From positions 58,726 through 122,725 of the forward strand of contig NZ_MLAS01000004.1 of the NCBI RefSeq assembly GCF_002272785.1: a stretch of DNA of 64,000 nt. Reading direction: 5' to 3'. Each line of letters starts with the position of its first letter. Within the stretch, counting starts at the first letter, position 1. The position numbers and the translations under genes were made by a program. The stretch is from Helicobacter sp. 13S00477-4. GTDB taxonomy: Bacteria > Campylobacterota > Campylobacteria > Campylobacterales > Helicobacteraceae. Under the pieces are notes generated by a model. That model did no database searches and was not told the origin of the DNA. It saw nothing but the letters and a program-made list of their open reading frames with translations. Positions 16,206-25,060 of this stretch are shown piece after piece.

Positions 16206-17315
16206 ATGTTGCTTTTTACTCCTGGTCCTACGCCCGTTTCAGAAGAAATCCGATTGGAGATGGCAAAACCAACTATCCATCATAGAACATCAGAATTTGA
16301 AGCTTATTTTGCTCAAGCTCAAAAAAAACTCAAAGAACTTTTAAAAATGCCAGAAGTTTTAATGTTAGCAAGCAGTGGCAGTGGAGCGATGGAAGCTTGT
16401 GTATTGGGTTTATGTAGTAAAAAGCTTTTGAGTATCAATAGCGGTAAGTTTGGTGAAAGGTTTGGCAAGATAGCTAAAGCTTATGCAATAGAGAATGTTG
16501 AAATCAAAAATAATTGGGATACACCTGTGAGTGTGGAAGAAGTTTTAGATATTCTTCAAAAAAATCCTGAAATTGATGCATTAAGTATACAGGTTTGTGA
16601 ATCTGCTGGAGGACTTAGGCATCCTGTTGAGGAAGTAGCTAGGGCAGTGAAAAATTTTAATCCTGATATAATGGTGATTGTTGATGCGATTACTGCAATG
16701 GGTGTAGAAGAGATCGATGTTATCCATATAGATGCTCTTATTGGTGGTAGTCAAAAAGCCTTTATGCTCCCGCCAGGAATGAGTATCATTGGGTTGAGTC
16801 AAAAAGGTATTCAAAAAGTCGAGCAAAGGAATATTGGATTTTATTTCAATCTTAAGACTGAGCTTAAAAATCAGCGAGCAAATACTACAGCTTGGACTGC
16901 ACCTACAACTCTTGTGATTGGTCTTGTAAAGTATTTTGAGCAGGTTGAATCAATCGGAGGAATACAGACGATATATGCTCATACTAAGAAGCGAGCTATT
17001 GCCACGCAATCAGCACTTGTTTCAATTGGGATGAAGATTTATCCTAAAAAACCTGCTTTGGCTATGACAACAATTTTTAATGAGACTTATGCGAGTGATA
17101 TACGTAAAGTATTGAAAAGTGATTTTGATGTCAATGTAGCTGGTGGGCAGGATGAACTAAAAACTTCTATTCTTCGTATCAATCATATGGGTATTATCGC
17201 TATTAATGAGGCTTTGTGGGTAGTGAATGCTATTGAGTTGGCATTGGATAAGCTTGGCATAAGGAAGTTTGATGGGCAAGCAAATATAGTATTTTTGCAG
17301 AATTATTTTGCTTAG
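16206..17315 (+). CDS. Class V aminotransferase (alanine/serine-glyoxylate type)
   Basis: PLP-dependent enzyme of 369 residues. The start LLFTPGPTPVSEEIRLEMAKPTIHHRTSEF is typical of serine/alanine-glyoxylate aminotransferases. ASSGSGAMEACVLGL forms the phosphate-binding turn, VIVDAITAMG carries the PLP-ring Asp (D160) and GGSQKAFMLPPG carries the Schiff-base lysine (K184). The true amino donor is unclear; a phosphoserine or purine-catabolic aminotransferase is an alternative. ATG follows GGAGAAGGAAA. The downstream phosphoribosyltransferase starts 10 bp after the stop; aminotransferase, phosphoribosyltransferase and rimO stand in the same order as in H. pylori. Confidence 0.85.
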   Translation: MLLFTPGPTPVSEEIRLEMAKPTIHHRTSEFEAYFAQAQKKLKELLKMPEVLMLASSGSGAMEACVLGLCSKKLLSINSGKFGERFGKIAKAYAIENVEIKNNWDTPVSVEEVLDILQKNPEIDALSIQVCESAGGLRHPVEEVARAVKNFNPDIMVIVDAITAMGVEEIDVIHIDALIGGSQKAFMLPPGMSIIGLSQKGIQKVEQRNIGFYFNLKTELKNQRANTTAWTAPTTLVIGLVKYFEQVESIGGIQTIYAHTKKRAIATQSALVSIGMKIYPKKPALAMTTIFNETYASDIRKVLKSDFDVNVAGGQDELKTSILRINHMGIIAINEALWVVNAIELALDKLGIRKFDGQANIVFLQNYFA

Positions 17316-17324
17316 GGAGGGCAG

Positions 17325-17783
17325 ATGTATTATTCTTATGGTGAATTTTTGAATGATCTTAAAGATTTGCAGGTAATGGTGGAAAAAAAAATAGGGATTC
17401 CTGATGGTATTGTTTGTATTGCTAGAGGAGGAATGGTGATGAGTCATATGCTTTCTTTGGCTTGGAATTTAAGGTCAGTTTATACCATCAATGCAATTTC
17501 TTATAGCGATACAAATGTCCAAAGTTCTTTAATTATTGAGAATATGCCTAACATCAAATCCCAATGCGAAAAAATTTTGATTATTGATGAGATTGTTGAT
17601 AGCGGGAGGAGTTTGGGGGAAATTGTTCAAAAATTAACTTTATCCTACCCCAATCAAAAGTTTTTTTCCGCAGTTATTTTTCAAAAACTTACTGCAGAAA
17701 TATCTGCAGATTTTTACCTCAAAGAACCTCCTGAATGGATTGACTTTTTTTGGGAAGTGGATATGTTAGAGGGTCGCTCTTGA
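17325..17783 (+). CDS. gpt: Purine-type phosphoribosyltransferase
   Basis: Salvage enzyme of 152 residues joining a purine base (xanthine, guanine or hypoxanthine) to PRPP. The PRPP loop is KILIIDEIVDSGRSLGEIVQKL (about 84-105), with the two acidic residues followed by DSGRS. IPDGIVCIARGGMVMSHML is the pyrophosphate-binding loop. Symbol gpt follows the H. pylori neighbour of rimO; base preference is not visible. ATG follows AGGGAGGGCAG. An A9 run near codon 21 is in frame. The stop overlaps the rimO start. Confidence 0.8.
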   Translation: MYYSYGEFLNDLKDLQVMVEKKIGIPDGIVCIARGGMVMSHMLSLAWNLRSVYTINAISYSDTNVQSSLIIENMPNIKSQCEKILIIDEIVDSGRSLGEIVQKLTLSYPNQKFFSAVIFQKLTAEISADFYLKEPPEWIDFFWEVDMLEGRS

Positions 17784-19105
17784 GTAAAAATATATATTTT
17801 ATTTCTCTGGGTTGTACAAAAAATCTTGTTGATTCTGAAGTGATGCTTGGCAAACTTAGGGATTATAAAATCACAGATTCATTAGAATTGGCAGATGTGA
17901 TTCTTATCAATACTTGTGGTTTTGTCCAATCTGCAAAAGAAGAGAGTATCCAGACAATTTTACAAGCTTCAGCAGCGAGAAAAAAGGGTGCTTTATTAGT
18001 GGTGAGTGGATGTTTGAGCCAACGTTATAAAGAAGAACTCAAAAACCTTATCCCTGAGATTGATATTATTACTGGGGTAGGGGATTATGATAAGATTGAT
18101 TTGATGGTTTCTCAAAGAAGGGGTCAAATCTCTGATAATGTTTATTTAGTTGATGAAAATATCAATAGGGTCATCACAGGTTCTAAAATACACGCTTATA
18201 TAAAAATTTCTGAAGGCTGCAATCAAAATTGTAGTTTTTGTGCGATACCTAGCTTTAAAGGTAGGCTTCAAAGCAGGAGTATTGATTCGGTTTTAAGAGA
18301 GATTGAGAGATTAAGTGCTGAGGGGTTTTTAGATTTTACCTTGATTGCTCAAGATTCTAGTTCTTATTTGAGGGATAAGCAGAATGATAAAGGTTTGATT
18401 GAGCTTATTGGGGCTATTGATGAGCAAAATTTAGCTAAAAGTGCTAGGATTCTTTATCTTTATCCCTCAACCACGACTTTGGAATTGATAGCAAAAATTG
18501 CAGATTCAAAAATTTTCCAGAATTATTTTGATATGCCTATCCAGCACATCAGTGATACAATGCTTAAGAAAATGAAACGTGGAGTCAATAAAGCTAAGCA
18601 TATAGAATTGCTTGAAGCGATGAGAAAGGTAAAGGGAAGTTTTGTAAGGAGTACTGTGATTGTTGGACATCCTCAGGAGAGTGAAGAAGAGTTTTATGAG
18701 CTTTATGAGTTTTTGAAAAATTTTGTTTTTGATAGGCTTAATATTTTTGCTTTTTCTTCAGAAGAAGGCACTTTTGCTGATAAAATGGAAGGCAAGATCC
18801 AAACCAAAATCATCAACAAACGTATCAATATGATTAATAAAATCATTTTAAATCAACAAAAAAAGCTCCAAAAAGAGATGATTTCAAATATATATCCCAT
18901 TCTCTTAGAAGGAAAAAGTCAAGTGAGTGAATATCTTTATAGTGCTAGAGATATCAGATGGGCTCCTGAAGTTGATGGAGAGATACTTATCAATGATAGT
19001 GAACTGGACGATTTGAGCTTGAAGTCAGGCTATTATGATGCTATGCTGTCTGAGGCTAAAGATGGATTTATATTTGGAAAAGTGATAAGAAAACTTGGAT
19101 GTTAA
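17780..19105 (+). CDS. rimO: Ribosomal protein S12 methylthiotransferase RimO
   Basis: Radical-SAM enzyme adding a methylthio group to an aspartate of ribosomal protein S12. It has an N-terminal UPF0004 domain with three cluster cysteines (ISLGCTKNLVDSEVMLG, INTCGFVQSAKEES, VSGCLSQRY), the radical-SAM CX3CX2C (SEGCNQNCSFCAIPSFKGRLQSR), and a C-terminal TRAM domain. I choose TTG 17780, which overlaps the gpt stop and has AGAGGG six bases upstream; an upstream in-frame TTG at 17750 lies deeper in gpt. About 441 residues. The stop overlaps tilS by 7 bp. Confidence 0.93.
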   Translation: MSKNIYFISLGCTKNLVDSEVMLGKLRDYKITDSLELADVILINTCGFVQSAKEESIQTILQASAARKKGALLVVSGCLSQRYKEELKNLIPEIDIITGVGDYDKIDLMVSQRRGQISDNVYLVDENINRVITGSKIHAYIKISEGCNQNCSFCAIPSFKGRLQSRSIDSVLREIERLSAEGFLDFTLIAQDSSSYLRDKQNDKGLIELIGAIDEQNLAKSARILYLYPSTTTLELIAKIADSKIFQNYFDMPIQHISDTMLKKMKRGVNKAKHIELLEAMRKVKGSFVRSTVIVGHPQESEEEFYELYEFLKNFVFDRLNIFAFSSEEGTFADKMEGKIQTKIINKRINMINKIILNQQKKLQKEMISNIYPILLEGKSQVSEYLYSARDIRWAPEVDGEILINDSELDDLSLKSGYYDAMLSEAKDGFIFGKVIRKLGC

Positions 19106-20121
19106 AGCTCAAGTTTATTGATAAAATTCAAAACACTAAGAATCTTTTGGGTTTTTCTGGTGGAGTGGATTCAGTTTCATTGTTTTTTGCCTTGCTTAAA
19201 AGTAATATTTGTTTTGATATAGCGATTGTGGATTATCAGATCAGGGATTCTAGTAAGGATGAGGTTGCTTATGCACAAAGTTTAGCTAAATTTTATAAAA
19301 AAAAATGTTTTGTATGGCAATCCAATAAGATTGATGGTGATTTTGAGAGAAAGGCTAGAGAGATTCGATATGCTTTTTTTGAAAATCTTATCAAGGAATA
19401 TGGGTATGAATACCTTCTTTTAGCCCATCATCTTAATGATAGATTAGAATGGTTCTTGATGCAATTGAGCAAGGGTTGTGGGCTTAATACTTTGCTTGGT
19501 TTTGAAGGGATAGAGGATAGGGGCAGCTATCAAATTATTCGTCCTCTAATGAATGTATCTAAAAATGAAATCTATGAATATGGATGTTCTTATAAATTTT
19601 ATGAAGATATAAGCAATCAAGATAGCATTTATAAACGCAATGCTTTTCGTTTATCTTATAGCAATGATCTGATTGAAAAATATGGCAATGGCATCTTGAA
19701 GTCTTTTGAATATTTGAGGGTTGAAAAATCTTTACTTTACAAGAAGGAAGAAATTTTATTTTGGGCGGGGATTTATTATTTTAAATGCGATTCAGATATA
19801 ACAAATCTTTATTGGGTAGATAAAATACTTAAAAAAATGGGTTATGTGCTTTCTGCAAAACAAAGAGAAGAAATTTTGAAGACAAATTTTTCTTTAGGGA
19901 TTGGTGAAAAATATATTATCCAGAACAATCAAATGTGGATTTTTGTCTGTAGAGAAATGATTAACCCTCCAATATTGCCCAAGAGATTTAAAAATATTAC
20001 ACGAGAGAATAAAATACCTAAAAGAATCCGACCTCAAATTTATCTTTATTTTCATGATAATGGGATTGAGTTTAAAGAAATGCAGACATGTTTGAAAAAA
20101 AAATTTGCTGAATATCAATAA
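19099..20121 (+). CDS. tilS: tRNA(Ile)-lysidine synthase
   Basis: Converts C34 of the CAU-anticodon tRNA-Ile to lysidine, which is needed to read AUA codons. The N-terminal ATP-pyrophosphatase P-loop is LGFSGGVDSVSLFFALL (SGGVDS at about 16-21). Downstream are YLLLAHHLNDRLEWFLMQLSKGCGLNTLLGF and DISNQDSIYKRNAFRLSY, both family blocks. 340 residues is the compact epsilonproteobacterial form. It ends the aminotransferase-gpt-rimO-tilS run; 129 bp then separate it from ccoN. Confidence 0.93.
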   Translation: MLKLKFIDKIQNTKNLLGFSGGVDSVSLFFALLKSNICFDIAIVDYQIRDSSKDEVAYAQSLAKFYKKKCFVWQSNKIDGDFERKAREIRYAFFENLIKEYGYEYLLLAHHLNDRLEWFLMQLSKGCGLNTLLGFEGIEDRGSYQIIRPLMNVSKNEIYEYGCSYKFYEDISNQDSIYKRNAFRLSYSNDLIEKYGNGILKSFEYLRVEKSLLYKKEEILFWAGIYYFKCDSDITNLYWVDKILKKMGYVLSAKQREEILKTNFSLGIGEKYIIQNNQMWIFVCREMINPPILPKRFKNITRENKIPKRIRPQIYLYFHDNGIEFKEMQTCLKKKFAEYQ

Positions 20122-20250
20122 TTTGAGGGTATATCCTTTATTTTTTGTGTGTTTAGTGATTTTTTAAGCTCTAAATTAAGAAAAAAGATTAAAATTAAGG
20201 GTTGTTTCTATCTCTAGTAAAAAGTAGAACAAACACAAAAAGGAGAACAG

Positions 20251-21717
20251 ATGCAGAATAGTGCTACTTTAGAGTATGATTACTCTATCGCCAAGTTGTT
20301 TTTGTATTCAACAATGGCGTTTGGTTTTATAGGGATGTTGATAGGTGTTGTATTGGCATTCCAATTGGCTTTTCCAGATTTGAACTATATAGCAGGTGAA
20401 TATAGTATATTTGGAAGACTCAGACCACTTCATACTAATGGTGTGATATATGGTTTTACACTCAGTGGGATTTGGGCAGCTTGGTATTATTTGGGACAGA
20501 GGGTGTTAAAGATAACATACCATCAACATCCTTTCCTTAAATTTATAGGCTACTTGCATTTTTGGCTTTATATTGTATTGTTGGTATTGGCTGTTATTAG
20601 TTTGTTTGCTGGCTTGACACAGTCTAAAGAATATGCTGAAATGATTTGGCCTCTTGATATTTTAGTTGTGATTGTTTGGGTGTTATGGGGAGTGAGTATG
20701 TTTGGTAGTATGGGGGTTAGAAGAGAGAAAACTATTTATATTTCTTTATGGTATTTTATCGCCACATTCACTGCTATAGCAGTTTTGTACATTTTTAATA
20801 ACCTTGCAGTACCAACTTATTTTGTGGCAGGTGTAGGGAGTTTTTGGCATTCTATTTCAATGTATTCAGGAAGCAATGATGCGATGATTCAATGGTGGTG
20901 GGGGCATAATGCGGTCGCTTTTGTTTTAACTTCAGGTATCATAGGGATTATTTATTATTTCTTGCCTAAAGAATCTGGACAACCTATTTTTTCCTATAAA
21001 TTAACATTATTTTCTTTTTGGAGTTTGATGTTTGTATATATCTGGGCAGGTGGGCATCATGTGATTTATTCTACCGTTCCAGATTGGGTACAAACTTTAG
21101 GGTCAGTTTTTTCAGTTATATTGATTTTACCTTCTTGGGGGACTGCTATCAATATGCTTCTTACGATGAGAGGACAATGGCACCAGCTTAAAGAGTCTCC
21201 ATTGATTAAATTTTTAGTTTTAGCTTCTACATTCTATATGTTGGCTACTCTTGAGGGACCTATTCAAGCTATCAAGTCAGTCAATGCTTTGGCTCACTTT
21301 ACTGATTGGATTATTGGGCATGTTCATGATGGTGTCCTTGGTTGGGTTGGATTCACTATTATTGCTGCTTGCTATCATATGGTTCCAAGAATGTTCAAAA
21401 GAGAGATTTATTCTAAAAAAATCATGGATATTCAATTTTGGATAATGACGATAGGGATTGTGCTTTATTTCTCTAGTATGTGGGTATCAGGTATCACACA
21501 AGGGATGATGTGGAGAGATGTAGACCAATATGGTAATCTTACCTATCAATTCATTGACACTGTTAGAGTTTTATTCCCTTATTATGTCATTCGTGGTATT
21601 GGGGGTACATTGTATTTGTTAGGATTTATTCTGTTTATTTATAATGTTGTGATGACTATCACTGCGGCAAAAGAGCTGGATCGTGAGCCAAATTATGCCT
21701 CACCTATGGCTGCTTGA
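20251..21717 (+). CDS. ccoN: cbb3 cytochrome c oxidase subunit I
   Basis: Catalytic heme-copper subunit of the high-affinity terminal oxidase in the inner membrane; 488 residues, about 12 helices. Low-spin heme ligand in GRLRPLHTNGVIYGF, CuB/active-site histidines in MIQWWWGHNAVAF and WAGGHHVIYSTVPDW, and C-terminal LAHFTDWIIGHVHDGVLGWVGF are all present. ATG 20251 follows AAAAAGGAGAACAG, the strongest ribosome-binding site in this part. It leads an operon with ccoO, ccoQ, ccoP, a DUF4006-type gene, a 35-codon ORF, a signal-peptide protein and ccoH/fixH-like. Confidence 0.97.
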   Translation: MQNSATLEYDYSIAKLFLYSTMAFGFIGMLIGVVLAFQLAFPDLNYIAGEYSIFGRLRPLHTNGVIYGFTLSGIWAAWYYLGQRVLKITYHQHPFLKFIGYLHFWLYIVLLVLAVISLFAGLTQSKEYAEMIWPLDILVVIVWVLWGVSMFGSMGVRREKTIYISLWYFIATFTAIAVLYIFNNLAVPTYFVAGVGSFWHSISMYSGSNDAMIQWWWGHNAVAFVLTSGIIGIIYYFLPKESGQPIFSYKLTLFSFWSLMFVYIWAGGHHVIYSTVPDWVQTLGSVFSVILILPSWGTAINMLLTMRGQWHQLKESPLIKFLVLASTFYMLATLEGPIQAIKSVNALAHFTDWIIGHVHDGVLGWVGFTIIAACYHMVPRMFKREIYSKKIMDIQFWIMTIGIVLYFSSMWVSGITQGMMWRDVDQYGNLTYQFIDTVRVLFPYYVIRGIGGTLYLLGFILFIYNVVMTITAAKELDREPNYASPMAA

Positions 21718-21733
21718 TAAAAAGGGGTAATGT

Positions 21734-22417
21734 ATGTTTAATTGGTTAGAAAAAAATCCATTCTTTTTTACGGTGGCGTTTTTATTTGTATTTTCTATAG
21801 CTGGACTTGTAGAAATTTTGCCCGATTTTGTAAAAGGCTCAAGACCTATTGAAGGATTACGCCCATATACAGTACTAGAAACAGCTGGTAGACAAATATA
21901 TATCAATAATGGGTGCTATAATTGCCATTCCCAACTTATCCGTCCTTTTCAAGCAGAAACAGATAGATACGGTGCATATAGTTTGAGTGGTGAATATGCT
22001 TATGACAGACCTTTTTTGTGGGGTTCTAAAAGGACAGGTCCTGATTTGCATAGGGTGGGTGATAGTAGGACTACTGATTGGCACGAAAATCATATGTGGC
22101 AACCTACAAGTGTAGTGCCTGATTCAATCATGCCTGCGTATCATTTTTTATTTAAAAAAGATGTTGATTTTGATACAGCTTATGCAGAGGCTTATACGCA
22201 AAAAGTTGTTTTTGGTGTGCCTTATGATACTGAAGGAGGGGTTCCTTTGGGGAATATTGAAGATGCTAAAAAAGCATTCATGCAAGAGGCTGGAGATATT
22301 GTCAATGATATGAAGAATCAAAACATTAAAGATGCTTATGCTAAGGGCGAGGTTAAAGAAATTGTTGCTTTGATTGCTTATCTCAATAGTCTTGGACAGG
22401 CTAGAATAGAAAAATAA
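21734..22417 (+). CDS. ccoO: cbb3 oxidase subunit II (monoheme cytochrome c)
   Basis: Membrane-anchored cytochrome c passing electrons from CcoP to CcoN. An N-terminal helix (about 9-31) is followed by heme site NGCYNCHSQLIRPF (CXXCH about 61-65). MPAYHFLF supplies the Met axial ligand region. At 227 residues it is full length. It starts 16 bp after ccoN with GGGGTAATGT before the ATG. Confidence 0.96.
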   Translation: MFNWLEKNPFFFTVAFLFVFSIAGLVEILPDFVKGSRPIEGLRPYTVLETAGRQIYINNGCYNCHSQLIRPFQAETDRYGAYSLSGEYAYDRPFLWGSKRTGPDLHRVGDSRTTDWHENHMWQPTSVVPDSIMPAYHFLFKKDVDFDTAYAEAYTQKVVFGVPYDTEGGVPLGNIEDAKKAFMQEAGDIVNDMKNQNIKDAYAKGEVKEIVALIAYLNSLGQARIEK

Positions 22418-22427
22418 GGGAGTAAAG

Positions 22428-22637
22428 ATGAATTTTGAATCTATAGAGATGATTCGAGCTCTGGTGTATTTTATTTCTACTGTTTTGCTTGTTGTATTTT
22501 TGTATGCTTATATTGTGAGTATGTATGTCAAGCAAAAAAAAGGGATTGTTGATTATGAGAGGTATGCAGATTTGGCTTTAAAAGATAATTTGAATGATGA
22601 GATTATAGAGCCTAGAGAGAGCAAACAAAACAGCTAA
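22428..22637 (+). CDS. ccoQ: cbb3 oxidase CcoQ-like subunit
   Basis: 69-residue single-helix membrane protein (helix about 8-30) between ccoO and ccoP. Its position, size and cytoplasmic VKQKKGIVDYERYADLALKDN tail match epsilonproteobacterial CcoQ, which stabilises the complex. ATG follows AAGGGAGTAAAG. Confidence 0.88.
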   Translation: MNFESIEMIRALVYFISTVLLVVFLYAYIVSMYVKQKKGIVDYERYADLALKDNLNDEIIEPRESKQNS

Positions 22638-22651
22638 TTTAAGGAGAAGAG

Positions 22652-23527
22652 ATGGGTTGGTTGAGTGATAATGTAAATTTATTTGGTTTTAGTGCTGCTA
22701 TTGTTATTTTGATTTTGACAATCAGCATTGCTGGTTCAATGTATAAAAAAATGCGTGATGCTAAAGCAGATGGGGAGCTTACTGATCACAAATGGGATGG
22801 AATTGCTGAGTTCAAAAATAATCTACCTATAGGTTGGGCAGTTTGTTTTATTGTATTGATTATCTGGGGATTTTGGTATATCTTTTTTGGTTACCCTCTG
22901 AATTCATATTCCCAAATTGGAGATTATAACCAACAAGTTCAAGTTCATAATCAAAAGTTTGAGCAAAAATGGCAAGATTTGAGTAATGCTGATTTGGTTA
23001 ATATGGGACAAGGAATTTTTTTAGTCCAATGTTCACAATGCCATGGTATTAATGCTGAGGGTATGCATGGAAAAGCACAAAATCTTACCCGATGGGGAAA
23101 AGAAGAAGGCATTATGTATACTGTAGAACATGGAAGTGTTGGACTAGGTTATGATGCTGGAGAAATGCCAGTTTTGGGTTTGAGTAAAGAAGATGCTAAG
23201 GCTGTAGCTGCTTATATTATGGCTGATGTTTCTGATGTAAAGCACACAAAATTCCCTACAGATGTTGAGCATGGCAAAGAGGTTTATAATACTGCAGGAT
23301 GTGCAAGTTGTCATGGTCCAGATGGTAAAGGAATGCCTGGAATGGATAATTTTGCTCCAGATTTGAGCAAGTATGGTACTTATGATTTTGTCAAAAGAGT
23401 CCTTGAACATGGCAAAAAAGGACATATTGGTAAAATGCCTTCTTTTGCTTATAGGAATTTTAATGATGTTCAAATCAAGGCAATCGCAGCTTATATAGGT
23501 TCTTTACAGCCTTTGAATGATGAATAA
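22652..23527 (+). CDS. ccoP: cbb3 oxidase subunit III (diheme cytochrome c)
   Basis: Membrane-anchored diheme cytochrome c that receives electrons from the bc1 complex or soluble cytochrome. Two N-terminal helices (about 8-28 and 60-78) precede two CXXCH sites, CSQCHGINAEGMHGKAQNL and CASCHGPDGKGMPGM, each followed by a Met ligand loop (EMPVLG; KMPSFA). 291 residues. ATG follows TTAAGGAGAAGAG. Confidence 0.96.
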   Translation: MGWLSDNVNLFGFSAAIVILILTISIAGSMYKKMRDAKADGELTDHKWDGIAEFKNNLPIGWAVCFIVLIIWGFWYIFFGYPLNSYSQIGDYNQQVQVHNQKFEQKWQDLSNADLVNMGQGIFLVQCSQCHGINAEGMHGKAQNLTRWGKEEGIMYTVEHGSVGLGYDAGEMPVLGLSKEDAKAVAAYIMADVSDVKHTKFPTDVEHGKEVYNTAGCASCHGPDGKGMPGMDNFAPDLSKYGTYDFVKRVLEHGKKGHIGKMPSFAYRNFNDVQIKAIAAYIGSLQPLNDE

Positions 23528-23537
23528 GGAGTCAATG

Positions 23538-23744
23538 ATGAATGGATTATTTGGAATCAATGGATTGTTGGGTTATATTGTGGCAGTCGTTTTAATTTTA
23601 GCCATAGTATTTTGTTTTGGTGCAATTGCTATCAAGATACAAAAAAATCAGGCAACTAATTATTATAAAATTGAAAATCAAAGTATTATCCAGATGAAAA
23701 ATACTGGAAATGAAAAGCATTATGAGTTGCTACAACAAAAATAA
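23538..23744 (+). CDS. Small membrane protein of the cbb3 operon (DUF4006-like)
   Basis: About 68 residues with one hydrophobic helix, GLFGINGLLGYIVAVVLILAIVFCFGAIAIK, then a polar tail. The FGINGLLG start resembles the DUF4006 family found just after ccoP in Campylobacter and Helicobacter. Start chosen at ATG 23538, six bases after AAGGAG (23526-23531); ATGs at 23517 and 23535 are worse placed. A role in assembly or stability of the oxidase is inferred from position only. Confidence 0.72.
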   Translation: MNGLFGINGLLGYIVAVVLILAIVFCFGAIAIKIQKNQATNYYKIENQSIIQMKNTGNEKHYELLQQK

Positions 23745-23755
23745 AAGGAGAAAAT

Positions 23756-23863
23756 ATGCATTTCACAACTCTTGAAAAAGTCTTAGCATTTTTTATTGTC
23801 TTGTCGATTATTATGGCTATTGTAATTCCTTTTGTGCCTAATCTTTTTTTGTATTTGGTTTGA
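23756..23863 (+). CDS. 35-residue single-helix membrane ORF in the cbb3 operon
   Basis: A short ORF encoding MHFTTLEKVLAFFIVLSIIM followed by AIVIPFVPNLFLYLV. Almost the whole peptide is one transmembrane helix. The evidence that it is real is the ideal ribosome-binding site AAAAGGAGAAAAT just before its ATG, its neat fit between the DUF4006-like gene and the next ORF (stop TGA 23861-23863 adjoins ATG 23865), and the compact operon. It has no recognised family. It could be an extra small oxidase subunit or assembly factor, comparable in size to CcoS/CcoM-type peptides. Confidence 0.6.
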   Translation: MHFTTLEKVLAFFIVLSIIMAIVIPFVPNLFLYLV

Positions 23864-23864
23864 A

Positions 23865-24461
23865 ATGATTGGGAGTTTCAAGAGATTATTTTTTTGTCTT
23901 TTTTTGCCAATATTTTTATTTGCAAATTCTTTTGTTTTTGATAATCAAGATAATCTTTTGATACCTAAAAGTGTTGACTTTGTTCAGGCTGTATCAACAG
24001 AACTGAAATATAAAACAGGTTTTTCTCTTTATGTGGATGTTTCTACAGATGCTTCTTTGGATTCTAAAGAAACCAGAGAAGAGCATCAAAATATTATACT
24101 TACAACACTTAAGCCTCCTTATGGCATTATTTTTTTTTATCGACCAACCAAAAAAATCAACATTATTTTGAGTAGAGATTCTCAGAAGCTTTTTGATGTA
24201 GATCAGGTGTTTTTTGATTATATTGCTCCATTGTTACCAGAGAAAGATATAGATCTAACGCCCCAAAGGATTTCAGCTATTATTTTGAATGGGTATTCTG
24301 AGATTGCTGATAGGATTGCTGATAGATATGGTGTTACTTTGGAGAATAATTTTCCTTCAGATAATCAAAATTTATTTGTGCGGGTGATTTTATATTTGAT
24401 GTTGATTATTTTGATTGGTTTGTTTGTGATTGTTTATTTTTTCAAAAGGGGCAAAAAATGA
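23865..24461 (+). CDS. Exported membrane-anchored protein of the cbb3 operon, TPM-domain-like
   Basis: About 198 residues from ATG 23865, the base after the preceding stop; an upstream in-frame TTG at 23832 would overlap the small ORF. A signal peptide (MIGSFKRLFFCLFLPIFLFANS) is followed by a periplasmic domain (KSVDFVQAVSTELKYKTGFSLYVDVSTD...PYGIIFFYRPTKKINIILS), then a C-terminal helix (VRVILYLMLIILIGLFVIVYFF) and a short KRGKK cytoplasmic end. The layout and the 'tGfslYvdv' strand resemble TPM-domain proteins; the match is weak. Genes here are conserved downstream of ccoP in H. pylori with no assigned function. A T9 run lies at 24130-24138. It overlaps the FixH-like gene by 4 bp. Confidence 0.55.
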   Translation: MIGSFKRLFFCLFLPIFLFANSFVFDNQDNLLIPKSVDFVQAVSTELKYKTGFSLYVDVSTDASLDSKETREEHQNIILTTLKPPYGIIFFYRPTKKINIILSRDSQKLFDVDQVFFDYIAPLLPEKDIDLTPQRISAIILNGYSEIADRIADRYGVTLENNFPSDNQNLFVRVILYLMLIILIGLFVIVYFFKRGKK

Positions 24462-25060
24462 AAAAAAGCAGGAATTTTTGGCCATATGGTATTTTGGCAG
24501 TGATTGTTATTGGTGTTATTCTGCTGGTTTGGCTGGTAAAATTGTCTGTGCAATCCCCAGTAATAGATGATAATGCATATTTTGAAAAATATGATGAAGT
24601 GGATAAAAATATCAATTCGTTTATGAAAGACACTAAAATATTTCTTAATGATTATTCTGTGTATATTGGTGCAAATCAAACACCTCCTGAGGATTCTATA
24701 CATGAGCCTTTAGCACCATATTTTATCAAAGGGCATCGAGATAAACTCAAAGAAGCTCCAAAAGTAGAACTGTTTACAAACTCTCCCAATCAAATTTATG
24801 TTTTGCTTGTGCCTAAGAAAATATCTTCTGATTTATCAGGTATAAAAATCAATCTTTTTATGGTACGTTATCATATGAAAAAAGAGCATTTAAATTTTAA
24901 TGATTTGCATTGTGATAGCCATAATCTCTGTAGGACTCCAGAGTTTGATTTGGATATGGATGGAAGATGGAAAGCAATCTTACAAATTGAGTATACTCAA
25001 AATAATAAGACCAAAAAGATATATTTTGAAAAAGAGTTTTTTGCCTCCAAGCATTCATAA
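24458..25060 (+). CDS. FixH/CcoH-like cbb3 assembly protein
   Basis: 200 residues. The N-terminus MKKSRNFWPYGILAVIVIGVILLVWLVKLSVQSPVIDDNAYFEKYDEVDKNIN is the FixH pattern: W-P-Y-G, one helix, then P-V-x-D-N-x-Y-x-x-K-Y-x-x-x-D. The rest is a periplasmic domain ending in LEIEYTQNNKTKKIYFEKEFF-like strands. FixH/CcoH acts in assembly or stability of the cbb3 complex. The position at the end of the ccoNOQP operon supports this. Its 3' end overlaps the likely TTG start of the first pilin-like gene, linking the oxidase operon to the pilus genes. Confidence 0.75.
   Translation: MKKSRNFWPYGILAVIVIGVILLVWLVKLSVQSPVIDDNAYFEKYDEVDKNINSFMKDTKIFLNDYSVYIGANQTPPEDSIHEPLAPYFIKGHRDKLKEAPKVELFTNSPNQIYVLLVPKKISSDLSGIKINLFMVRYHMKKEHLNFNDLHCDSHNLCRTPEFDLDMDGRWKAILQIEYTQNNKTKKIYFEKEFFASKHS

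Noticed and set aside
17385..17393. A9/T9 runs (for example in gpt, mcrB near 44942, the gene at 24130, and 5' ends of polA and the secretin gene) as phase-variation tracts
   Set aside because: Runs of eight or nine A or T are common at this base composition and all leave the frame open. Without population data they do not stand out, unlike the G10 tract.
20122..20250. Promoter and terminator before ccoN
   Set aside because: AGGGTATATCCT followed by T-rich sequence after tilS could be a weak hairpin, but the stem is only about four pairs, and no clear -10 box was found.
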